Source of the DNA: an uncultured Bacteroides sp.
Lineage (GTDB): Bacteria > Bacteroidota > Bacteroidia > Bacteroidales > Bacteroidaceae
DNA: 27,679 bases
Reading direction: 5' to 3'
Assembly: GCA_905197435.1 (NCBI GenBank)
Contig: CAJJYX010000019.1
Span: forward strand, 1-27,679
The translations under genes were made by a program, and so were the position numbers. Positions 13,559 through 21,458 of the stretch are shown here, one piece after another. The notes below the pieces were generated by a model. The model was given only the letters and a program-made list of their open reading frames with translations, did no database searches and had not been told where the DNA came from. Each line of letters begins with the position of its first letter. The stretch's first letter is position 1.

Positions 13559-15859
13559 ATGAATAAAATCATTAGCAAAGAACATTTTTCTGAAAAGGTC
13601 TTTAAGTTAGTCATTGAAGCACCACTCATTGCCAAATCACGCAAGGCAGGACACTTTGTCATTGTACGTGTAGGCGAAAAAGGCGAACGTATGCCGCTTA
13701 CCATTGCAGGAGCCGACCCGGTAAAGGGAACCATCACACTGGTGGTCCAGGAAGTCGGACTCTCCTCTACCCGTCTTTGCGAACTGAACGAAGGCGATTA
13801 CATTACAGATGTTGTCGGTCCGCTGGGACAAGCCACCCACATTGACAACTTTGGAACCGTGGTCTGTGCCGGAGGTGGTGTAGGCGTAGCCCCCATGCTG
13901 CCTATTGTACAAGCCCTGAAAGCTGCCGGCAACCGTGTCATCACCGTACTGGCAGGACGTACCAAGGAGCTCATTATCCTTGAAAAGGAAATGCGCGAAA
14001 GTTCCGACGAAGTCATCATCATGACTGATGACGGCTCGTACGGACGCAAAGGTCTGGTGACGGAAGGCGTAGAAGAAGTCATCAAGCGCGAGAAGGTGAA
14101 CAAGTGTTTCGCCATCGGCCCCGCCATCATGATGAAATTTGTTTGTTTGCTGACAAAGAAATACGAAATCCCCACGGATGTATCCCTGAATACGATTATG
14201 GTTGACGGTACCGGCATGTGCGGCGCCTGCCGAATCACCATCGGGGGGAAGACCAAATTCGTATGTGTGGATGGTCCTGAGTTCGACGGGCACCAGGTTG
14301 ATTTCGACGAGATGCTGAAGCGCATGGGTGCCTTCAAAAGCATCGAACGCGAAGAAATGCACAAATTGGAAGAGCCGCAAACCTGCCAGGCTACCGGTGA
14401 AAACATAGAAGATGAGAAGAGCCGCAATGCCGCATGGCGTCAAGAGTTGCGCAAATCCATGAAACCCAAAGAACGTACTGCCATTCCACGCGTAGAGATG
14501 AACGAACTCGATGCAGAATACCGTTCGCACAGCCGCAAGGAGGAAGTCAACCAAGGCTTGACAAAAGAGCAGGCACTGACCGAAGCCAAGCGCTGTCTGG
14601 ACTGTGCCAACCCGGGTTGTACCGGAGGCTGTCCCGTAGGCATCGACATTCCACGTTTCATCAAGAACATCGAACGGGGAGAATTCCTCGAAGCAGCCAA
14701 AACGCTGAAGGAAACCAGTGCATTGCCGGCTGTCTGCGGCCGTGTCTGCCCACAGGAAAAGCAATGCGAATCCAAATGTATCCATCTGAAGATGAACGAG
14801 AAACCGGTAGCTATCGGCTATCTGGAGCGCTTTGCCGCTGACTACGAACGGGAGAGCGGGCAAATCTCCGTACCGGAAATCAAGGAAAAGAATGGCATCA
14901 AAGTTGCTGTCATCGGTTCGGGTCCCGCCGGTCTGTCGTTTGCCGGAGATATGGCAAAGTATGGTTACGACGTTACCGTTTTCGAAGCGTTGCACGAGAT
15001 TGGCGGTGTATTGAAATACGGCATTCCGGAGTTCCGCCTGCCCAACAAAATAGTGGACGTGGAAATTGACAACCTCGCCAAAATGGGGGTTGAATTCGTC
15101 AAAGATTGCATCATCGGCAAAACCCTCAGCGTGGAACAATTGGAAGAAGAAGGCTTCAAAGGCATATTCGTAGCTTCCGGTGCAGGACTGCCCAACTTCA
15201 TGAATATCCCCGGCGAGAACTCCATCAATATCCTCTCGTCCAATGAATACCTGACCCGTGTCAATCTGATGGATGCCGCCAGTGAAGACTCCGACACTCC
15301 GGTGCCCTTCGGCAAATGCGTAGCCGTGATAGGTGGCGGCAATACAGCCATGGACTCCGTACGTACTGCACGCCGCCTCGGTGCCGAGCGTGCCATGATT
15401 ATCTACCGCCGTTCGGAAGAGGAAATGCCGGCACGTATCGAGGAAGTGAAACACGCCAAGGAAGAAGGTGTAGAGTTCCTGACCCTCCACAACCCGATTG
15501 AATACATTGCCGACGAACAAGGGAAAGTGAAACAAGTGATACTCCAGAAGATGGAGCTGGGCGAACCGGATGCCAGCGGACGCCGCAGTCCCGTGCCCAT
15601 CCCCGGAGCGACAGAAACCATCGACATCGACCTTGCCATCGTCAGCGTAGGCGTATCTCCCAACCCGATTGTTCCAAGCTCCATCAAAGGACTGGAATTG
15701 GGGCGGAAAGGAACCATCGCCGTCAACGACAGCATGCAGTCATCCATCCCGACCATCTTTGCCGGAGGTGACATTGTTCGCGGAGGCGCTACCGTAATCC
15801 TTGCCATGGGCGACGGACGAAAGGCAGCGGCGGCAATGAACGAGCAGTTGAAGAAATAA
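13559..15859 (+). CDS. fused NfnA/NfnB-like (SudB-SudA) ferredoxin:NADP oxidoreductase
   Basis: A 766-residue two-part flavoprotein. Residues 1-270 are an FNR/PyrK-like module for FAD and NAD(H) (GHFVIVRVGEKGERMPLTI; CAGGGVGVAPMLP), ending in a [2Fe-2S] site MVDGTGMCGAC...FVCVDG with Cys221, Cys224, Cys236 and Asp216. Residues 300-766 are a GltD-like module with cysteines for two [4Fe-4S] clusters (CLDCANPGCTGGCPVG; CGRVCPQEKQCESKC), an FAD fold (VIGSGPAGLSFAGDMAKYGY) and an NADPH fold (VAVIGGGNTAMDSV). Databases usually call this a dihydroorotate dehydrogenase B subunit/glutamate synthase fusion. The Asp plus three Cys pattern instead matches NfnA of the electron-bifurcating transhydrogenase NfnAB (ferredoxin, NADH, NADPH). 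The neighbours give no pyrimidine or glutamate context. Activity is inferred. Confidence 0.9.
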   Translation: MNKIISKEHFSEKVFKLVIEAPLIAKSRKAGHFVIVRVGEKGERMPLTIAGADPVKGTITLVVQEVGLSSTRLCELNEGDYITDVVGPLGQATHIDNFGTVVCAGGGVGVAPMLPIVQALKAAGNRVITVLAGRTKELIILEKEMRESSDEVIIMTDDGSYGRKGLVTEGVEEVIKREKVNKCFAIGPAIMMKFVCLLTKKYEIPTDVSLNTIMVDGTGMCGACRITIGGKTKFVCVDGPEFDGHQVDFDEMLKRMGAFKSIEREEMHKLEEPQTCQATGENIEDEKSRNAAWRQELRKSMKPKERTAIPRVEMNELDAEYRSHSRKEEVNQGLTKEQALTEAKRCLDCANPGCTGGCPVGIDIPRFIKNIERGEFLEAAKTLKETSALPAVCGRVCPQEKQCESKCIHLKMNEKPVAIGYLERFAADYERESGQISVPEIKEKNGIKVAVIGSGPAGLSFAGDMAKYGYDVTVFEALHEIGGVLKYGIPEFRLPNKIVDVEIDNLAKMGVEFVKDCIIGKTLSVEQLEEEGFKGIFVASGAGLPNFMNIPGENSINILSSNEYLTRVNLMDAASEDSDTPVPFGKCVAVIGGGNTAMDSVRTARRLGAERAMIIYRRSEEEMPARIEEVKHAKEEGVEFLTLHNPIEYIADEQGKVKQVILQKMELGEPDASGRRSPVPIPGATETIDIDLAIVSVGVSPNPIVPSSIKGLELGRKGTIAVNDSMQSSIPTIFAGGDIVRGGATVILAMGDGRKAAAAMNEQLKK

Positions 15860-15871
15860 GTATTCTATACT

Positions 15872-15909
15872 AAAAAGGGGTTGTGCCAACATTGACGCAA
15901 CCCCTTTTT
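15872..15909. terminator. bidirectional Rho-independent terminator
   Basis: Twelve-base arms AAAAAGGGGTTG (15872-15883) and CAACCCCTTTTT (15898-15909) give an A-tract, GC stem and T-tract in both directions. It separates the converging NfnAB-like and panC-panD transcripts. Confidence 0.9.
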
Positions 15910-15924
15910 ATCTTTATATTCCAG

Positions 15925-15961
15925 TGAAGAACTACTTCATATTCAATGAAGAACTACTTCA
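15925..15961. repeat. 15-bp direct repeat at the 3' end of panD
   Basis: TGAAGAACTACTTCA occurs at 15925-15939 and again at 15947-15961. The second copy contains the panD stop codon and last codons. Each copy is itself a small palindrome (TGAAG...CTTCA). Confidence 0.8.
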
Positions 15962-16307
15962 CCACCTTGTTCGTTGCCGGGTCGGGAAAAATCACCACCG
16001 GTTTAAACGACTTGGCTTCCTCAAAATCCATCAATGCATACGACATGATAATAACAATGTCATCGGGCTGTACCTTACGGGCCGCCGCACCATTCAGACA
16101 AATTTTGCCTGAGCCGCGCTCCCCCTTAATAATATAAGTCTCAAAACGTTCACCGTTATTATTGTCGGCAATATACACCTTTTCGCCGGCAATCATGTTG
16201 GCGGCATCCATCAAATCTTCGTCAATCGTAATGCTCCCCATATAATTCAGGTTCGCTTCCGTGACGCGGGCGCAATGGATCTTCGACTTCAACACTTCAA
16301 TCATCAT
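15954..16307 (-). CDS. panD: aspartate 1-decarboxylase proenzyme
   Basis: A 117-residue pyruvoyl-dependent enzyme that converts aspartate to beta-alanine for pantothenate and CoenzymeA synthesis. The self-processing site is in [16 protein letters not shown]: cleavage between Gly24 and Ser25 makes the pyruvoyl group on Ser25. Further family blocks are [14 protein letters not shown] and [20 protein letters not shown], the latter including the Asn and Ala-rich turn near the active site. The start could be either of two adjacent Met codons; the first puts the cleavage site at the usual residue number. It follows panC by 25 bases. Confidence 0.97.
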   Translation of the reverse strand: MMIEVLKSKIHCARVTEANLNYMGSITIDEDLMDAANMIAGEKVYIADNNNGERFETYIIKGERGSGKICLNGAAARKVQPDDIVIIMSYALMDFEEAKSFKPVVIFPDPATNKVVK

Positions 16308-16332
16308 ATCTTTTTGAATTATAAATTACTAA

Positions 16333-17190
16333 TTACAAGTCAGCAGGCTCTTTATACTTGATATTGTCAATCAGGCGGACTTCCCCGCAGAACACTGTGA
16401 TGCAGCCTACGGCATAAGAGGTCTCCTCCCAATCGGCAATCCTCTGCAACGTATTGCCGTCCACCAGCTCGAAGTATTCCAAGCGCAATCCGGGAGCGGC
16501 AGCAATGGCATCTTCCACAAACTTCTGTGTTTCAGCTACCGTATGCGAGATTGCAAAGGTACGACTTTCAAATAAAGTCTGCGAAATTTTCAACGCATTT
16601 TTGCGCTCCTCAGCAGATAAGCGGGCATTACGACTGCTCAGAGCCAGTCCATCTTCCTCACGGACAATCGGGCAGCCCACTATTTCCAAAGGATACTTCA
16701 TCTGGCGGACCATCTCGCGGATAATGGCCAGTTGCTGGAAATCTTTCTCACCGAAGTAGGCACGATCCGGCTTCACGGCGTCAAACAGTTTACTCACAAT
16801 CTGACAGACGCCATTAAAATGTCCCGGGCGGAATGCCCCTTCCATCACTGTGTCCAACGGTGCATAGCTGAAACTACGGGTATCCGGTTCCGGATACATC
16901 TCTTCCACCGAAGGGGCAAAGACAAATGCAGCTCCACACGCTGCCAACAGACGACAGTCAGCCTCCGGTGTACGGGGATATTTCACTAAATCATTCTTGT
17001 CGTTAAACTGGGTCGGGTTTACGAAAACGCTTACTACGGCAGCATCGTTTTCTGCCACACAGCGTTTCACCAATGAGGCATGACCGGCATGCAAGGCACC
17101 CATCGTAGGCACCAGACCTACCTTCTTTCCCTGGGCTCTCAAAACCGAAAGTCCGGCCTGCAAGTCCTTGATAGTATGTACTATTTCCAT
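16333..17190 (-). CDS. panC: pantothenate synthetase (pantoate--beta-alanine ligase)
   Basis: A 285-residue cytoplasmic enzyme that joins pantoate and beta-alanine using ATP. It shows the nucleotidyltransferase HIGH-like motif in [15 protein letters not shown], the pantoate-site block [13 protein letters not shown], the [16 protein letters not shown] segment and the KMSKS-like loop [10 protein letters not shown]. Length is normal. It is the first gene of a panC-panD operon that supplies both the beta-alanine and the ligation step. No unambiguous promoter was found upstream; TAATTTGC-like sequences near 17273-17280 are one base short of the consensus. Confidence 0.98.
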   Translation of the reverse strand: MEIVHTIKDLQAGLSVLRAQGKKVGLVPTMGALHAGHASLVKRCVAENDAAVVSVFVNPTQFNDKNDLVKYPRTPEADCRLLAACGAAFVFAPSVEEMYPEPDTRSFSYAPLDTVMEGAFRPGHFNGVCQIVSKLFDAVKPDRAYFGEKDFQQLAIIREMVRQMKYPLEIVGCPIVREEDGLALSSRNARLSAEERKNALKISQTLFESRTFAISHTVAETQKFVEDAIAAAPGLRLEYFELVDGNTLQRIADWEETSYAVGCITVFCGEVRLIDNIKYKEPADL

Positions 17191-17367
17191 TTTAATCGGT
17201 TATATAATAACTTGGTTGTTCGCAAAAGCGATGCAAAATAAACCATTATTTAGCATATAAAGAAGAAATATCGCAAATTAATGCAAAGCCCCGTACACTT
17301 TCCGATTAAGCAGAAACCACGTTTAGCACTGAATAGCAAGCAGTTAACAATTCATAAGGAATTATAG

Positions 17368-17402
17368 ACGGGCTCTGTTTGCTTTATTGCCCGTTTTTTT
17401 TT
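17368..17402 (+). terminator. orphan terminator-like hairpin inside the promoter region
   Basis: ACGGGC (17368-17373) pairs with GCCCGT (17389-17394) and runs into a T-tract to 17402. It reads on the plus strand although no annotated gene lies upstream on that strand (panC is divergent), and it overlaps the promoter at 17378-17411. Confidence 0.5.
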
Positions 17403-17411
17403 ATATCTTTG
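17378..17411 (+). promoter_or_regulatory. promoter of the GT5-domain/DUF4270 operon
   Basis: TATCTTTG at 17404-17411 is an exact -7 match. TTTG at 17378-17381 is a possible -33 with a slightly long 22-base spacer. Confidence 0.65.
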
Positions 17412-17421
17412 CAAAAAAAAA

Positions 17422-17486
17422 GCGAAGAGAGGCTTTACCTCAGCAATTCGTGCAAACCGGTTGTATTCGGTTCGCACTCTCTTTGC
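17422..17486 (+). promoter_or_regulatory. foldable leader RNA of the GT5-domain/DUF4270 operon
   Basis: An outer stem GCGAAGAGA (17422-17430) / TCTCTTTGC (17478-17486), nine pairs with one G-U, stacks on an inner stem GTGCAAACCG (17450-17459) / CGGTTCGCAC (17468-17477), ten positions with one mismatch and an eight-base loop. A 19-base bulge lies on the 5' side. It begins almost at the predicted transcript 5' end and stops 24 bases before the ATG. I do not recognise it as a named riboswitch. The remaining 17191-17367 holds nothing I can name. Confidence 0.55.
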
Positions 17487-17510
17487 AGAATAATTGAGAA
17501 CATTGTTATT

Positions 17511-18335
17511 ATGACAAAGGCGAACAAGGTTTTATTTATAACACAAGAAATTACCCCTTACGTTTCAGAATCCGAGATGTCCCTCGTAGGCAGAAACCTG
17601 CCTCAGGCTATTCAAGAAAAAGGCAGAGAAATCAGAACGTTTATGCCCAAATGGGGAAATATCAACGAACGCAGAAACCAGCTGCATGAAGTGATACGTC
17701 TTTCCGGCATGAACCTCATCATTGACGATACCGATCACCCGCTCATCATCAAGGTTGCCTCTATCCAGTCTGCACGTATGCAAGTATACTTCATCGACAA
17801 CGATGACTACTTCCAGAACCGCTTGCAGGTAACAGACGAAAACGGTGAAGAGTATGAAGACAATGATGCCCGTGCCATTTTCTATGCCCGTGGTGTACTG
17901 GAAACGGTAAAGAAGCTACGTTGGTGTCCGGATATCATCCATTGCCACGGCTGGATGACCGCTTTGGCGCCTCTGTACATCAAGAAAGCTTATAAAGACG
18001 AACCTTCCTTCAGAGATGCCAAGGTCATATTTTCCCTTTATGAAGATGACTTCAAGCAACCTTTCCATGCAGACTTCTCCAACAAGCTTCTGCTGAAAGG
18101 CATTACCAAGAAAGACATTGCCGGATTGAAGGAACCCATTGATTACACTTCACTTTGCAAACTGGCTGTAGACTTTTCCGATGGCATTATCCAACAAAGC
18201 GAACATGTCAATGAGGAAGTGTTGAACCATGCCCGCAAATCCGGAAAACCGATATTGGAATATCAAGCTCCTGAAAACTTTGCCGACGCCTGCAATGACT
18301 TCTACGACAAAGTATGGGAAACAGAACAAAAATAA
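17511..18335 (+). CDS. GT5 (glycogen/starch synthase) N-domain protein, probably non-catalytic
   Basis: From the ATG at 17511 the product has 274 residues. It resembles only the N-terminal Rossmann half of glycogen synthase GlgA (KVLFITQEITPYVSESEMSL, GREIRTFMPKWGNINERRNQ, YARGVLETVKKL, DIIHCHGWMTALAPLYIKKA). Normal GlgA has about 480 residues; the C-terminal half with the donor-site glutamates is absent. The N-terminal KxGGL ADP-glucose motif is replaced by SESEMSLV. Loss of both features makes glucosyl transfer unlikely, although databases will call it glycogen/starch synthase. The start choice rests on the promoter and on homology beginning at TKANKVLF. It is followed after 23 bases by a DUF4270 lipoprotein gene, and lies convergent with the glycogen operon. 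Confidence 0.9.
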   Translation: MTKANKVLFITQEITPYVSESEMSLVGRNLPQAIQEKGREIRTFMPKWGNINERRNQLHEVIRLSGMNLIIDDTDHPLIIKVASIQSARMQVYFIDNDDYFQNRLQVTDENGEEYEDNDARAIFYARGVLETVKKLRWCPDIIHCHGWMTALAPLYIKKAYKDEPSFRDAKVIFSLYEDDFKQPFHADFSNKLLLKGITKKDIAGLKEPIDYTSLCKLAVDFSDGIIQQSEHVNEEVLNHARKSGKPILEYQAPENFADACNDFYDKVWETEQK

Positions 18336-18358
18336 AATTGATTTAGACAATTAAAACT

Positions 18359-19951
18359 ATGAAAGTAAGATACATAGGAATATTGCTTTTGGCAATCCTG
18401 ACTTTCTTTGGATGCGATGACAACACCGGTACATTAGGTCTGGGTATGTTGCCCGGTTCTGACGGTATGTCAGCGCATACTACCACTTTTAATGTAACGA
18501 CACGTTCATTTGCCGTTGATTCAGTGTTCGCCAAAACGAGTACTGGCTACATAGGCAAATTCTCCGACCCTGAATTCGGTTATTACGAAACCAGTTTCCT
18601 TACGGAACTGAATTGTACGGAAAACTTTTCTTTTCCGGAAGTATATAAAGTGACCGAACGGGACAGCGAAGGAAATCCAATCAAGGCAACCGGTATCATA
18701 ACTGCCGACTCGGTAGTTTCAGTCCAACTGTCTGTATATTATTCCAGCTGGTTCGGTGATTCCCTGAATGCCTGTCGGATGAGCATCTACGAACTGGACA
18801 AAAAGCTGGACAAGAACCGTTACACCAATATCAATCCTGAAGAATATTACAACAAATACGATCCCAAATCCCTGCTCGGACGCAAGGCTTATTCAGCATT
18901 TGACACATCCGTCCCTGACTCTGTGAGATTTGCAAAGGACAATAACGGTTATTATACTTTCTATCCGAATGTTACATTCCCATTGGATAAGAAAACCTTT
19001 GGTGAAGACAGAATATTAAAGGTTTACCGGGAGCATCCCGAATACTTTAAGGATGCCGCAACTTTCATAGACAAGGTTTTCAAAGGAGTGTACGTAAAGA
19101 GCGATTACGGAGACGGGACCATACTCTATGTGGATTATGTGGCTCTGCAAATGCAGTTCCGTTTCCACCACGTAAATGACACTACCGGTGTAGCCTTGAA
19201 GAAAAAAGACGGTACAGACTCTTTGTATTATAGTATGCAGACAGTATTTGCTTCTACCAAAGAGGTTATCCAAGCAAACCAGTTCCTGAATTCCGATTTG
19301 ATAAAGGAAAAGGCTGCCGAATCCCAACACACCTATATTAAATCTCCTGCCGGTATCTTCACGGAAGCTACCATGCCATACGATGAGATATACAGCCAAC
19401 TGACCAATGACACTCTTAATGCCGTGAAGCTGACTTTCACTAACTATAATATGAATAGTAGCTATGAATATAGCATGAGTGCTCCAAGCGATGTATTATT
19501 AATCCGCAAGCAAGACTTGAAGAGCTTCTTTGAAGAGAACAAAGTCAGGGATAATATTACCTCATTTACAACAACCCACAATGCATTTGCCACCAATCAA
19601 TATGTATTCAGCAATATAGCCCGATTGGTGACTACTTGCATCAATGAAAAACAAGCCGCCAAGAAAGCCGCCAAAGAAAAAGCCGGCAGTTCTTGGAATG
19701 AGGACAAATGGGAAAATGACTGGAAAACAGACGAGGCCACCAAAGACTGGGACAAGGTATTGCTGATTCCGGTTTCAATTACCTATGATAGTAGCAGTAC
19801 AAGCAGTAGCGGTACCAAAACCATGACAGGTATTCAGAATGATCTTAAACCGGGGTATGCCAAGCTGAAAGGCGGTCCGGAAAAAGATGCAAACGGCCAA
19901 GTCAAATCTCCGCTGAAGATAGAAGTTACATATACAAGTTTCAGCAAGTAA
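18359..19951 (+). CDS. DUF4270 lipoprotein
   Basis: A 530-residue secreted protein of unknown function. The signal peptide ends in a lipobox (LLLAILTFFGC, Cys19), followed by DDNTGTLGLGMLPGSD, the usual opening of DUF4270 proteins in Bacteroidales. The body is rich in beta-prone, Tyr/Asp/Ser-rich sequence with no catalytic motif I can point to. It includes an Ala/Lys-rich helical insert near residue 435 (KQAAKKAAKEKAGSSW) and a Ser/Thr-rich stretch (SSSTSSSGTKTM). It is probably anchored in the outer membrane. Tight coupling to the GT5-domain gene suggests a shared process, possibly envelope or storage-carbohydrate related, but this is inference. It ends at the terminator 19961-20003. Confidence 0.88.
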   Translation: MKVRYIGILLLAILTFFGCDDNTGTLGLGMLPGSDGMSAHTTTFNVTTRSFAVDSVFAKTSTGYIGKFSDPEFGYYETSFLTELNCTENFSFPEVYKVTERDSEGNPIKATGIITADSVVSVQLSVYYSSWFGDSLNACRMSIYELDKKLDKNRYTNINPEEYYNKYDPKSLLGRKAYSAFDTSVPDSVRFAKDNNGYYTFYPNVTFPLDKKTFGEDRILKVYREHPEYFKDAATFIDKVFKGVYVKSDYGDGTILYVDYVALQMQFRFHHVNDTTGVALKKKDGTDSLYYSMQTVFASTKEVIQANQFLNSDLIKEKAAESQHTYIKSPAGIFTEATMPYDEIYSQLTNDTLNAVKLTFTNYNMNSSYEYSMSAPSDVLLIRKQDLKSFFEENKVRDNITSFTTTHNAFATNQYVFSNIARLVTTCINEKQAAKKAAKEKAGSSWNEDKWENDWKTDEATKDWDKVLLIPVSITYDSSSTSSSGTKTMTGIQNDLKPGYAKLKGGPEKDANGQVKSPLKIEVTYTSFSK

Positions 19952-19960
19952 CTGATACAT

Positions 19961-20003
19961 AAAAAAAGCCTCCCGCTCGGTTTGTAGAGCGGGAGGCTTT
20001 TTT
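19961..20003. terminator. strong bidirectional Rho-independent terminator
   Basis: The A-tract and GCCTCCCGCTC (19968-19978) pair with GAGCGGGAGGC (19987-19997) and a T-tract, with an eight-base loop. It serves both the DUF4270 transcript and the converging glycogen operon. Confidence 0.95.
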
Positions 20004-20026
20004 ATGTGTGACAGGCAGCCGGTTAT

Positions 20027-21442
20027 TTATTCACCAGTCTTTTTAGCGGCCTTTTTAGCTGCCGGCTTTGGGGCAGAAGCCTTGACCTTTACAGCTTTTT
20101 CTGCCGCAGGTTTGGCTGTCGCTTTTGGCTCTTTCTTCTCTGCAGCCTTTATCTTCTCCAGCTTGGCCTGAGCTTTCTCCAGTTCCTTGTGCAGCTCTTC
20201 AATTTCGGTACCTTGGTTCTTGATAGTGGTCAGCAATGCATTCAGTTCTTCATTGTCTATATCTACCGGATAGAGAGAATCGACACGTTTGATAAAGTCG
20301 CCAAGAATATTCATATAATTGGTAAAGGCATCAAAAGGAGACTCATAAATGCCACGGTTCAAGCCGACACTGCTTTGCTTGGTAGTCATGAAACGGAAGT
20401 TATTGCTTGCTTGCAGATAATCCCAGTCCTGCTTGATGCGACGGTCATCACAGAGATGAACACGTTCGGCAACACTATACAGCTTGTTGAATGCCTCACG
20501 CTGCATCACATTACCCAACCAGCAACTGGTATCCCTTTCTTCGTCCACCCAAGACATCGGGTATGGAACATCCAATTGGGAAACAGATTTCAGCTTGGTG
20601 ACAATTTCCGTCGGTGTGGAGAAAGTGATTCCTTTTTCCTTAGCACAATACGGCAATGCCTTCAGAAATTCCAGGATATTGGAAGACAACGGCTGTGCCA
20701 CACCCAGAGCAGAGAGTTCCATAAAGATATTGATAACCTGCTCTTCCTGTGGCAAAGCGTCAATCCAACTGATATACTTGTCTGCAAACAAAGGATACTC
20801 GTTCCACTCGGAATTGGAGAAGCGCAGGCTGATGTCATCAGACAACTTAAAGTCACGCAACAGCAACTTCAAATTAGGATTCATGGAGCAATGATACACA
20901 TAATGCGGACTCTTCCAACCCAAAACATGCTTAGCGCCTTCCGTCAGCATGCCCTTGAATCCCAAAGCTGCCACTATCGCACCAATCTCATCATTATAAA
21001 TCAGACTAGAGTTACGGAACACCTTCGGTGCCTTACCGAACATTTGCTTCATCTTCTCACTCTGGCGCATTACTTCTTCCTTGAAGCAGTCTTCGTTGGC
21101 AAGAGAAGAAAGGCCGTGGGAATAGGGTTCGGCAAGGAACTCACAGCATCCGGTATCATTCAGTTGGTGCAGCAGGTCTATGACAGCCGGTGCATGGATT
21201 TCCAACTGCTCCAGTGCAACCCCGGAAATAGAGAGGGCTACTTTAAACGCACCTCCGGAATTCTTCACCATTTCAATCAAGGTGCTCAATGCCGGGATGT
21301 AAGAGCGTTCGGCTACATCATTGATACTGGTCTCATTGGCATAATCATCGTAGTAATAATGATCTGTGCCTATGTCAAAGAAACGGTAACGTTTCAGATG
21401 AATGATTTGATGTATTTCAAAATAAAGACAGATAGTTCTCAT
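20027..21442 (-). CDS. GH57 alpha-amylase-family enzyme with Lys/Ala/Pro tail
   Basis: The start is placed at the ATG at 21442 (MRTICLYFEIHQIIHLKRYR), giving 471 residues and a 16-base gap to the preceding gene; the longer frame from 21469 would overlap that gene. GH57 features are the N-terminal EIHQ, CCEFLAEPYSHGLSSL, VFRNSSLIYNDEIG, WIDALPQEEQVINIFMELSA and YPMSWVDEERDTSCWLGN. The family includes 4-alpha-glucanotransferases, amylases and branching enzymes; which one this is cannot be decided here. No signal peptide is seen, so it is cytoplasmic. The C-terminus is a predicted coiled coil (EIEELHKELEKAQAKLEKI) followed by a roughly 45-residue Lys/Ala/Pro-rich tail (KPAAEKAVKVKASAPKPAAK) like histone H1. 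It is the last gene of the glycogen operon. Confidence 0.92.
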   Translation of the reverse strand: MRTICLYFEIHQIIHLKRYRFFDIGTDHYYYDDYANETSINDVAERSYIPALSTLIEMVKNSGGAFKVALSISGVALEQLEIHAPAVIDLLHQLNDTGCCEFLAEPYSHGLSSLANEDCFKEEVMRQSEKMKQMFGKAPKVFRNSSLIYNDEIGAIVAALGFKGMLTEGAKHVLGWKSPHYVYHCSMNPNLKLLLRDFKLSDDISLRFSNSEWNEYPLFADKYISWIDALPQEEQVINIFMELSALGVAQPLSSNILEFLKALPYCAKEKGITFSTPTEIVTKLKSVSQLDVPYPMSWVDEERDTSCWLGNVMQREAFNKLYSVAERVHLCDDRRIKQDWDYLQASNNFRFMTTKQSSVGLNRGIYESPFDAFTNYMNILGDFIKRVDSLYPVDIDNEELNALLTTIKNQGTEIEELHKELEKAQAKLEKIKAAEKKEPKATAKPAAEKAVKVKASAPKPAAKKAAKKTGE

Positions 21443-21458
21443 TTCTATATTGTTTTTG

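Noticed and set aside
13559..14400. pyrK as gene name for the first half of the fused flavoprotein
   Set aside because: The fourth iron-sulfur ligand is Asp, not Cys, and there is no pyrD next to it; the NfnA reading fits better.
13637..15535. 632-codon open frame on the minus strand opposite the NfnAB-like gene
   Set aside because: It lies wholly antisense to a gene with strong motifs, its translation is rich in His/Phe/Val shadow composition, and no domain is recognisable; codon bias of the real gene explains it.
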